Assembly (NCBI GenBank): GCA_046539045.1
Contig: JBKHHU010000200.1
Location: 1 to 6,057, forward strand
DNA from: JBKHHU01 sp046539045
Lineage (GTDB): Bacteria > Planctomycetota > Phycisphaerae > SM23-33
Length of the DNA stretch: 6,057 bases
Direction: 5' to 3'
Positions 1-6,057 of the stretch are shown piece after piece. Within the stretch, counting starts at the first letter, position 1. Every line of letters starts with the position of its first letter. Both the position numbers and the translations under genes were made by a program. Under the pieces are notes generated by a model. The model was not told the DNA's origin. It ran no database searches and worked only from the letters and a program-made list of their open reading frames with translations.

Positions 1-110
1 GCCCCCGGCAGGGGGCAAAGATCGTAGCCCCGGGTGACCGTAGGGAACCCGGGGAAAACGGTCAGCCCCCGTCACTCCTTCTGCTTCTCCAGAGCCCCGG
101 CAGGGGCGAA
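1..110 (+). repeat. Composite GC-rich palindromic repeat, copy 1 (A-B-A)
   Basis: Seen directly: three palindromic cores in a row. Core A at 1-16 is GCCCCC-GGCA-GGGGGC. Core B at 28-54 has arms CCCCGGGT (28-35) and ACCCGGGG (47-54) around an 11-base centre. A second core A at 94-107 is GCCCC-GGCA-GGGGC followed by GAA. Between B and the second A there is another CAGCCCCC (63-70). The element starts at the window edge, so it may continue upstream. It resembles the intergenic REP-like sequences I associate with planctomycete genomes (pattern memory, not searched). It probably folds as strong hairpins in RNA or single-stranded DNA. An open frame crossing it (34-414) is most likely an artefact of the repeats. 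Confidence 0.7.
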
Positions 111-136
111 AGAGACCCATCGCCCGGTGAACGCAT

Positions 137-240
137 CTGTCGCCCCTGCCGGGGCTGACGACGGAACGCAGCAGGTCCGGGAAACCCGGGTTGCGCTTCG
201 CTCCATCCGGGGCTACTATCTGACCACCCCTGCCGGGGGT
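137..240 (-). repeat. Composite GC-rich palindromic repeat, copy 2, inverted (A'-B'-A')
   Basis: Seen directly: the same cores as in the first copy but reverse-complemented and in mirrored order. Core A' lies at 142-155 (GCCCC-TGCC-GGGGC). A degenerate core B' lies at about 183-214 (AACCCGGGTT, then a GCTTCGCTCC centre, then CCGGGGCT). A last core A' lies at 226-240 (ACCCC-TGCCG-GGGGT). Reading the complement of 201-240 against 1-40 gives about 30 identical bases out of 36 aligned with one gap, so the outer ends are clearly homologous. The two copies form a head-to-head pair with its centre near position 120. Confidence 0.7.
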
Positions 241-391
241 GAACGGCCCCAATCGACCGCCTGCCAAACACGTACTCCGGGGGCATGGGCGCTGCAGCGC
301 GCAGCAGAAGATGTCGCGTTGCTGTACATGTTCGTGTCGTTCGCGCAGTTCGCGGCTGGTATGGCTTTGTGGAGCTTCGGCCGGTCCTCAT

Positions 392-423
392 GGGGGATCA
401 TTGGGAAGGACTGACCATCCCCC
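392..423 (-). terminator. Hairpin downstream of the deaminase gene, possible terminator
   Basis: GGGGGAT (392-398) and ATCCCCC (417-423) are perfect 7-bp complements with an 18-base loop, extendable by one G-T pair. On the minus strand the hairpin begins 36 bases after the deaminase stop. There is no run of T behind it, so an intrinsic terminator is uncertain; it may only protect a 3' end. Confidence 0.3.
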
Positions 424-447
424 GATCAACCAGCCGACCGATCAACC
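422..447. repeat. Short direct repeat CCGATCAACC x2
   Basis: CCGATCAACC occurs at 422-431 and again at 438-447, a 16-base period with six bases between the copies. It sits just past the deaminase stop codon and partly overlaps the hairpin arm at 417-423. No function is evident; it could be chance or a slipped duplication. Confidence 0.5.
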
Positions 448-459
448 TGTCCCCTCTTG

Positions 460-858
460 CTAGATGGTCTGATAAGCAAGGTTCCGGCAGACGTCCAGGT
501 CCAGATCCTCGACGGCAACTCCCTCTCGCAGAAGGATGTCCTTGCCGTGCAGCATAGACCTGGAATCGCCGGCCACGACGTGCGGTATGCCCAGGTAGGC
601 GATGGCCGCGGCGCACATCGGACACGGCATGACGGTGCTGTACAGGGTGGTACCCGCGAAGTCGATCCGTCCGGCGTTGCGGATGGCCTCCATTTCGGCG
701 TGAGCGGTGGGATCGTTGTTGGCGATGACGTGGTTATGCCCCTTGCCGACGATCTGCCCGTCCTTGACGAGCACGGCCCCGACCGGATGCCCCCCCTCGA
801 TCATCCCGCATAGGGCCTGCTCCACGGCCGATCTCATGAAGTTGTTTACTGCAATCAT
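460..858 (-). CDS. Zinc-dependent cytosine/nucleoside deaminase family protein
   Basis: This is a 132-residue cytoplasmic enzyme of the cytidine/deoxycytidylate deaminase fold (COG0590-like), which hydrolytically removes an amino group from a nucleobase or nucleoside using one zinc ion. Seen: the first zinc-ligand motif His53-Ala-Glu55, where Glu is the expected proton shuttle, and the second motif Pro78-Cys79-Pro-Met-Cys82 with the other two ligands. Around them are PVGAVLVKDG (25-34), a GHN turn (40-42), a TLYSTVMPCPMC strand-helix and IPHVV. The C-terminal REGVAVEDLD-LDVC pattern resembles yeast cytosine deaminase more than tRNA deaminase TadA, so a free-base or nucleoside substrate is my inference. 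The start at 858 is chosen because GGAG lies 8 bases upstream (867-870) and a TATAAT box lies at 877-882. The open frame runs up to 987, but that part would have to lie upstream of this promoter. It is separated from clpB by about 210 bases and looks independently transcribed. Confidence 0.88.
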   Translation of the reverse strand: MIAVNNFMRSAVEQALCGMIEGGHPVGAVLVKDGQIVGKGHNHVIANNDPTAHAEMEAIRNAGRIDFAGTTLYSTVMPCPMCAAAIAYLGIPHVVAGDSRSMLHGKDILLREGVAVEDLDLDVCRNLAYQTI

Positions 859-876
859 CTTGTTTACTCCGTAGTA

Positions 877-882
877 ATTATA
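877..882 (-). promoter_or_regulatory. Probable -10 box of the deaminase promoter
   Basis: A perfect TATAAT reads on the minus strand 18 bases before the chosen deaminase ATG. Transcription would begin near 870, giving a very short leader that still holds the GGAG at 867-870. No good -35 hexamer is found at 16-18 bases spacing (CGGCGC sits there), so the promoter may be weak, activator-dependent or use another sigma factor. Confidence 0.45.
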
Positions 883-993
883 GGCACGCTTCACAATAGG
901 CGCCGTCTGCGGAGGGCCCCCGATTTTCCCGGCGGCTTTTTGCCGTGAATCTGCCCATCTTTTATGGGGGATTCCCCGATGCCGCATAAGAAC

Positions 994-1030
994 GGAACGC
1001 GGAGCCCGATCATTGCGTGCTCCGCGTCCC
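994..1030 (-). terminator. Hairpin downstream of clpB, probable terminator
   Basis: ACGCGGAGC (997-1005) and GCTCCGCGT (1019-1027) are perfect 9-bp complements around a 13-base loop. On the minus-strand RNA the stem extends to 12 bp with one G-U pair (outer GGG against UCC). It starts 38 bases after the clpB stop and precedes the deaminase promoter, so its place fits the end of the clpB transcript. The tail behind it (GTTCTTATG) is only moderately T-rich, so termination efficiency is uncertain. Confidence 0.55.
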
Positions 1031-1068
1031 CTGATACGGCTTTCTGATTTTCAAAACCAAACCGACGG

Positions 1069-3716
<2,648 letters not shown>

Positions 3717-3720
<4 letters not shown>

Positions 3721-3753
3721 AGTGTTTTGTTACCTCCCGCCGAAACACTATGC
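3717..3753 (-). promoter_or_regulatory. Perfect inverted repeat over the clpB start: candidate RNA thermometer or operator
   Basis: GCATAGTGTTT (3717-3727) and AAACACTATGC (3743-3753) are perfect 11-bp complements separated by 15 bases. In the clpB mRNA the downstream arm contains the AUG, paired with CAU of the upstream arm, and the loop carries the Shine-Dalgarno GGGAGGU. One U-G pair can be added at the base. Such a hairpin would block initiation until opened, as heat-shock RNA thermometers do. The same sequence could instead be a DNA operator. It is not the HrcA CIRCE element (TTAGCACTC-N9-GAGTGCTAA) nor the HspR HAIR element. The repeat is directly seen; the function is inferred. Confidence 0.6.
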
Positions 3754-3787
3754 AAGACGCGTGCCGGAACCGTAACCCCATGATGGG

Positions 3788-3816
3788 ATGACGCTTGGGC
3801 GATGTCGGCCTGTCAA
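3788..3816 (-). promoter_or_regulatory. Weak candidate clpB promoter
   Basis: A perfect -35 hexamer TTGACA reads on the minus strand (3816 down to 3811). At 17 bases spacing the -10 position is CGTCAT (3793 down to 3788), only three of six matches to TATAAT. Transcription would start near 3781, giving a leader of about 60 bases that includes the start-codon hairpin. No clear heat-shock sigma-32 pair was found. The imperfect palindrome CCCATGATGGG (3777-3787) lies near the inferred start. Confidence 0.3.
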
Positions 3817-3830
3817 AACCAGCGCAGAAC

Positions 3831-3860
3831 GGCCGGCGATTGCCAAAAGGGCAGTCGGCC
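3831..3860 (-). terminator. Bulged hairpin in the gap upstream of clpB
   Basis: GGCCG (3831-3835) pairs with CGGCC (3856-3860), and ATTGCC (3839-3844) pairs with GGCAGT (3850-3855, one wobble). A three-base bulge (GCG) and a five-base loop (AAAAG) complete the fold. It sits between the end of the upstream membrane-protein gene and the candidate clpB -35 box. It may mark the 3' end of the upstream transcript; there is no T run on either side, so this is tentative. Confidence 0.3.
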
Positions 3861-3875
3861 GGGGAGTATGGACGT

Positions 3876-3914
3876 GCGGTTGAGAAACCGCCCCCCCACG
3901 CCTGTGACGACAGG
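3876..3914 (-). terminator. Two tandem tetraloop hairpins after the zinc-ribbon gene
   Basis: Hairpin one is GCGGTT-GAGA-AACCGC (3876-3891), and hairpin two is CCTGT-GACG-ACAGG (3901-3914). They are separated by a run of seven C (3891-3897) and begin 4 bases after the stop codon of the minus-strand gene ending at 3919. Position suggests a role at the 3' end of that transcript, but no T tract follows. Confidence 0.35.
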
Positions 3915-3918
3915 ACGG

Positions 3919-4554
3919 TCAGTTGGAGAAGATCGATTCGCCTCCATCGAGCTCGGCCTGGAGCTTCAGGAGGTTTCGGAGCTTCCTGAGACGGATGCGG
4001 GCCCGCTGCTGCTGGTCGGCGAGGCCGGCTTCGGCGGCCTGCCGCTCCAGTTGTCGGCAGATTTCGATGGCTCTGGCGAATTCGCCCCGCTGCTGGGCGT
4101 TTTCCAGGGCATTCCAGCTGATCTGGCCCGATTCCGGCTCCGGCGGCGGGGAAGATTCCACCGGAACGCGCTGCGGAGCACCATTGGCCGGTGCCGGAGT
4201 CGCGAACGAAAGCCCGGCCCAGTCGCTGCCGCTGATGTACTGCTGCAACAGCACTGCCCCCACCGCCAGCGTGCCGAGAAAGACGCCCCCGGCCAGCAGG
4301 ATGGCCGGTGCAGCGCTTTTCCGCTTTTTCACCGGTGCGGACACTGCCCCCCCGCTTGAGCCGACGGAGCCGGCCTCGACCAGGGCTGCGATTTCCACCG
4401 TGTCGTCATTGGAAGTATCGACAGCGACGTCCGTTAGGTCGTCTTGAAGGCGTACCGACAGGCGCCCATCACACCAGTAGCAGGTGACCCTGCCGGTGGG
4501 CGGGTTTTGATCTGTCTGTCTGCCACAATGCGGACAATGTTCACTGCTGGACAT
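3919..4554 (-). CDS. Zinc-ribbon, single-membrane-helix protein with a TPR-like C-terminus
   Basis: I do not recognise this 211-residue protein as a named family. Seen: an N-terminal zinc ribbon with Cys7-x2-Cys10 and Cys25-x2-Cys28, and an acidic, low-complexity stretch (about 38-75). A KKRK cluster (76-79) stands directly before one membrane helix (about 81-107, rich in Ala, Leu, Gly, Val). A Pro/Ala-rich linker (about 119-142) follows, then a helical end (145-200) with a TPR-like pattern (Trp147, Leu150, Ala153, Gly157, Ala162). The basic cluster predicts the zinc ribbon in the cytoplasm and the TPR-like part outside (inference). A role as a membrane adaptor is possible, but nothing shows a partner. 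The start at 4554 puts the zinc ribbon at the very N-terminus; ATG at 4575 is an alternative in the same frame. Neither ribosome site is ideal (GGAGG is 14 bases away, AGG 4 bases away). It reads in the same direction as clpB, 198 bases upstream, with hairpins between them, so co-transcription is doubtful. Confidence 0.75.
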   Translation of the reverse strand: MSSSEHCPHCGRQTDQNPPTGRVTCYWCDGRLSVRLQDDLTDVAVDTSNDDTVEIAALVEAGSVGSSGGAVSAPVKKRKSAAPAILLAGGVFLGTLAVGAVLLQQYISGSDWAGLSFATPAPANGAPQRVPVESSPPPEPESGQISWNALENAQQRGEFARAIEICRQLERQAAEAGLADQQQRARIRLRKLRNLLKLQAELDGGESIFSN

Positions 4555-4590
4555 GAAACCTATCGCGGCCTCCATCGCAAAAGAAGTGCC

Positions 4591-4604
4591 AGAGTATATG
4601 CTCT
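4591..4604 (-). promoter_or_regulatory. Possible -10 box within a small palindrome
   Basis: On the minus strand TATACT (4598 down to 4593) matches five of six bases of the -10 consensus. It sits inside AGAG-TATATG-CTCT, a near-palindrome. It would start transcription about 30 bases before the zinc-ribbon gene's ATG at 4554. No convincing -35 hexamer is present at the right distance. Confidence 0.25.
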
Positions 4605-4708
4605 ATCGGCAAGGAATTCGCGTGACTTGCGTCCGATCGAGCAACTTTCTGGGCGGCCGGCTGGAACTCCGATCCCCGCCCGTTCGTTTTGCAGATGGCG
4701 GAATGGGT

Positions 4709-4736
4709 TTGCCGAGCTCGTGCCCGTGCGTATAAT
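4709..4736 (+). promoter_or_regulatory. Promoter of the 283-residue hypothetical gene
   Basis: A perfect -10 box TATAAT (4731-4736) is preceded at 16 bases by TTGCCG (4709-4714), four of six matches to the -35 consensus. Transcription would begin near 4743, leaving a leader of about 60 bases. This argues against the in-frame ATG at 4689, which lies upstream of the promoter, and supports the start at 4803. Confidence 0.65.
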
Positions 4737-4763
4737 GGGCAGACTTCCCCAATTCCGGTGCAA

Positions 4764-4788
4764 GCAGTAACAGCAGTATCCAGCAGTA
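4764..4788 (+). repeat. Triple GCAGTA repeat in the leader
   Basis: GCAGTA occurs at 4764-4769, 4773-4778 and 4783-4788, a 9-10 base period. The last two copies share the longer CAGCAGTAT. The array sits between the inferred transcription start and the ribosome binding site of the downstream gene, a position suited to translational or protein-binding control. It could equally be a chance slippage product. Confidence 0.55.
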
Positions 4789-4802
4789 TGGAAAGGTGTG
4801 CC

Positions 4803-5654
4803 ATGTCAAGCCACGCCAAGAGAGACGACCTGATACACGTCCTCTCCATGGATCCCGTTCTGGGCAGGGATATTCTCGCCCGACTGGCCGATTGTGATCG
4901 GCTCAGTTCCGCAAAGGTCATTGCTCCCGATTTTCGGCGCAACAAGCTCCAACTGTCGGACCTGGATGAATTGGTCCGCTTCACGATCAAGTCGCGACTG
5001 ATCATCGTGGACGTGCGCCGCCAGACGCTTCCGCGCCTGCAGGAGACATACAACCGGGTAGCCGGCTACAACCGCCGCGACAGCAGGCAGACGGTCGAGT
5101 TCCTGTTGATCGGCGACGGCCCTGCCGGGCTGCTCGGCTCCGAGTCGCATCCGGACCTGTTCGCCTCCTATCTGGCAGACTTCCGCAAGGACTACAACCC
5201 GGGTGCCTTCTTCTATGACCCCTTCCTGCACTACACGCACGACGAGCGTGTGCTGGGAATCGACAGCACTGCCGTGCGGTCGAAAATCCCGCAACGCTTC
5301 GCCGACGGGTTCAAGGAAGAAGACGTCACCGTCGGGCAGGTCCGCAAGTACTTCCGTGCCGAAGGGGCCGCTCCGATTAAAAAGGACAAAACCAAGGCCC
5401 GCAGGACCGAGAAACTCAAACGCCTGTACAAGGCACGGATCGCCCACGCCTGGCCGGAGCAGGCCCCGCAACTGCAGGGCATGCTCACCTACGAAGGGCA
5501 GCAGATCCGCAACGAGAACCTGCGGCTGAACCTGTACCCGCTGTTCTTCGAGGACAAGGCCGCCGACCTGTACGAGTCGGCGAAGAGAGGCAGGGGCGCC
5601 CCTCGCTACGGCCAGGGTGCGTACTCGTCGATCGCAAGCTTTCAGCCGCGATGA
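4803..5654 (+). CDS. Hypothetical soluble protein, 283 residues, family not recognised
   Basis: I cannot assign a function. The protein has no signal peptide and no membrane segment, and is charged throughout. An N-terminal helical part (1-60) is followed by a hydrophobic strand (SRLIIVDV, 64-71). A second hydrophobic strand reads VEFLLIGDGPAGLLG (98-112), then an aromatic stretch with FFYDP and HYTHDE (136-148). A strongly basic segment (about 193-212, many Lys/Arg) could contact nucleic acid, and an aromatic YPLFFE region (245-250) follows. The GDGPAG motif superficially recalls a nucleotide-binding loop, but its position and flanks do not support a flavin-binding fold. The start at 4803 is chosen because AAAGG (4792-4796) lies six bases upstream and the promoter at 4709-4736 rules out the earlier ATG at 4689; ATG at 4788 has no ribosome site. 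It is monocistronic, divergent from the zinc-ribbon gene. The coding assignment is firm because the frame is long, composition is protein-like, and promoter and ribosome site agree. Confidence 0.82.
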   Translation: MSSHAKRDDLIHVLSMDPVLGRDILARLADCDRLSSAKVIAPDFRRNKLQLSDLDELVRFTIKSRLIIVDVRRQTLPRLQETYNRVAGYNRRDSRQTVEFLLIGDGPAGLLGSESHPDLFASYLADFRKDYNPGAFFYDPFLHYTHDERVLGIDSTAVRSKIPQRFADGFKEEDVTVGQVRKYFRAEGAAPIKKDKTKARRTEKLKRLYKARIAHAWPEQAPQLQGMLTYEGQQIRNENLRLNLYPLFFEDKAADLYESAKRGRGAPRYGQGAYSSIASFQPR

Positions 5655-5670
5655 CGCCCCAGCCGAAACC

Positions 5671-5699
5671 TTGACCGCACCACCAAACCCGCATACACT
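5671..5699 (+). promoter_or_regulatory. Promoter of the tRNA-Ser gene
   Basis: TTGACC (5671-5676) and TACACT (5694-5699) are separated by exactly 17 bases and match the housekeeping consensus at five and four of six positions. Transcription would start near 5706, about 25 bases before the mature tRNA, a short leader normal for a single tRNA unit. It lies 16 bases after the stop of the preceding gene. Confidence 0.65.
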
Positions 5700-5730
5700 T
5701 GGCCCACCACAGGCAACAGGAAACCCTGCA

Positions 5731-5817
5731 GGTGGGGTGTCCGAGCGGCTTAAGGAGGCGGTCTTGAAAACCGCTGTGCTCGTAAGAGTACCGTGGGTTC
5801 GAATCCCACCCCCACCG
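5731..5817 (+). tRNA. tRNA-Ser, anticodon UGA
   Basis: A complete 87-base class II tRNA that decodes UCA (and by wobble other UCN) serine codons. The acceptor stem GGTGGGG (5731-5737) pairs perfectly with CCCCACC (5810-5816), with discriminator G at 5817, as expected for serine. The D arm contains TCC...GGA. The anticodon stem GCGGT/ACCGC (5758-5762, 5770-5774) holds the loop CTTGAAA with anticodon TGA at 5765-5767. The long variable arm TGCTC-GTAA-GAGTA (5777-5790, one G-U) is diagnostic of tRNA-Ser/Leu/Tyr, and the anticodon makes it serine. The T stem GTGGG/CCCAC (5793-5797, 5805-5809) holds TTCGAAT. CCA is not encoded and must be added after transcription. Confidence 0.97.
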
Positions 5818-5830
5818 GTTGGAAACAGCG

Positions 5831-5858
5831 AAACCCGGGTGTGACATCATCCGGGTTT
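5831..5858 (+). terminator. Terminator of the tRNA-Ser transcript
   Basis: AAACCCGG (5831-5838) and CCGGGTTT (5851-5858) form a perfect 8-bp stem, extendable by three inner pairs (one G-U) to leave a six-base loop. The stem ends in TTTT followed by CC. It begins 13 bases after the tRNA. The symmetric A/T flanks would also allow it to work on the other strand. Confidence 0.75.
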
Positions 5859-6057
5859 TCCATTGCGCATGACCCTGACCGGGATTCGAACACACAGCGG
5901 ATTCGCCGACAGGCGAAGACGCCCCGTGGGCTCGACGCCAAGCAACTAGCGAGGCTCGACGCCCATCACCCCAAAACCCTCTGTCTCTCTGATTCTCTGT
6001 GTGAGAATCAACCCCGCCCGCAGCTCTCTGCCTCTAGCGGCAGGCGACCTCTTGGTA
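5859..6057. other. Gap without a gene: small hairpins and short repeats
   Basis: No supported coding region. Visible structure: GGGATTCGAAC (5881-5891), which echoes the complement of the tRNA T-arm but lacks a matching stem; a hairpin TTCGCC-GACA-GGCGAA (5902-5917); and an 11-bp direct repeat GGCTCGACGCC at 5929-5939 and 5953-5963. A CT-rich tract (5977-5998) leads into the hairpin listed separately, and a small CTGCC...GGCAG inverted repeat lies at about 6029-6044. The next gene, if any, starts beyond the window. Confidence 0.5.
5990..6010. repeat. 8-bp hairpin TGATTCTC-TGTGT-GAGAATCA
   Basis: TGATTCTC (5990-5997) and GAGAATCA (6003-6010) are perfect complements with a five-base loop. On the minus strand the surrounding text (CACACAGAGAATCAGAGAGA) recalls CACAGAG-type intergenic repeats seen in many environmental bacterial genomes (pattern memory). 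No T run follows on either strand, so it is not an obvious terminator. Confidence 0.5.

Larger units (their letters stand above)
241..459. other. Gap without a convincing gene
   Basis: This stretch lies between the palindromic repeats and the deaminase stop codon. Short open frames exist on both strands, but none has a good ribosome binding site, a recognisable protein or a sensible start. What is visible is a perfect 12-bp palindrome GCGCTGCAGCGC (289-300), an inverted repeat at 392-423 and a 10-bp direct repeat at 422-447; the last two are described separately. A hydrophobic 27-codon frame (329-412, plus) ends in a stop but has no supporting signal, so I do not call it. Confidence 0.5.

Noticed and set aside
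1..240. CRISPR array in the left-end repeats
   Set aside because: The repeats are palindromic, differ in orientation and type, and lack constant spacing and unique spacers.
34..414. Plus-strand 126-codon frame through the left-end repeats
   Set aside because: Its first two thirds are translated palindromic repeats (PAGA/PAGG motifs), and no ribosome site or family is visible.
859..987. N-terminal extension of the deaminase up to 987
   Set aside because: It would add 43 residues unlike the family and would require translation from upstream of the TATAAT box at 877-882; the start at 858 has a proper GGAG.
4689..4802. Longer start of the hypothetical protein at 4689
   Set aside because: The promoter -10 box (4731-4736) lies inside that extension, so the ATG at 4689 would not be transcribed from it; 4803 has the better ribosome site.
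5097..5141. Flavin/NAD-binding motif (IGDGPAG) in the hypothetical protein
   Set aside because: The glycine pattern is in the middle of the protein without the expected N-terminal strand-helix context or downstream acidic residue, so it is most likely a coincidence.
5485..5895. Minus-strand open frame across the tRNA, containing WDSNPR and LLKPLGHP
   Set aside because: These peptides are the well-known false translation of a tRNA-Ser gene read backwards; the tRNA is certain.
5876..5920. A second, antisense tRNA after the tRNA-Ser gene
   Set aside because: TTCGAAT is present on the minus strand, but its flanks do not pair into a T stem and no acceptor or anticodon arm can be drawn.

Overview
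This looks like an ordinary chromosomal window from a GC-rich bacterium. I lean towards a planctomycete. The grounds are the style of the GC-rich composite repeats at the left end, monocistronic genes separated by sizeable gaps, and two proteins I cannot place in a common family. That assignment is inference from pattern memory, not from a search. Layout: positions 1-240 hold two composite GC-rich palindromic repeats facing each other, followed by about 220 bases without a convincing gene. A small zinc-dependent cytosine/nucleoside deaminase (minus, 460-858) comes next. The disaggregase gene clpB (minus, 1069-3720) follows, complete at 883 residues, with a terminator-like hairpin after its stop. 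Upstream of clpB, on the same strand, lies a small zinc-ribbon/one-membrane-helix/TPR-like protein (minus, 3919-4554). A divergent, unrecognised 283-residue soluble protein (plus, 4803-5654) has its own good promoter. It is followed by a complete tRNA-Ser(UGA) gene (5731-5817) with a promoter in front and a terminator behind. The last 200 bases hold only small hairpins and short repeats. How the genes relate: clpB is the central heat-shock gene. It encodes the hexameric AAA+ unfoldase that works with DnaK to dissolve protein aggregates. The deaminase is in purine/pyrimidine salvage or a related deamination and appears independently transcribed. The tRNA reads UCA serine codons and is a separate unit. 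I see no multi-gene defence, mobile or biosynthetic system. The most notable signal is a perfect 11-bp inverted repeat spanning the clpB start. In the mRNA it would pair the AUG into a stem and hold the Shine-Dalgarno sequence in a 15-nt loop, a layout expected of an RNA thermometer or translational switch on a heat-shock gene. The second is the mirrored A-B-A / A'-B'-A' organisation of the left-end repeats. No exciting new enzymatic system is evident; these two items and the two unplaced proteins are what deserve a second look.
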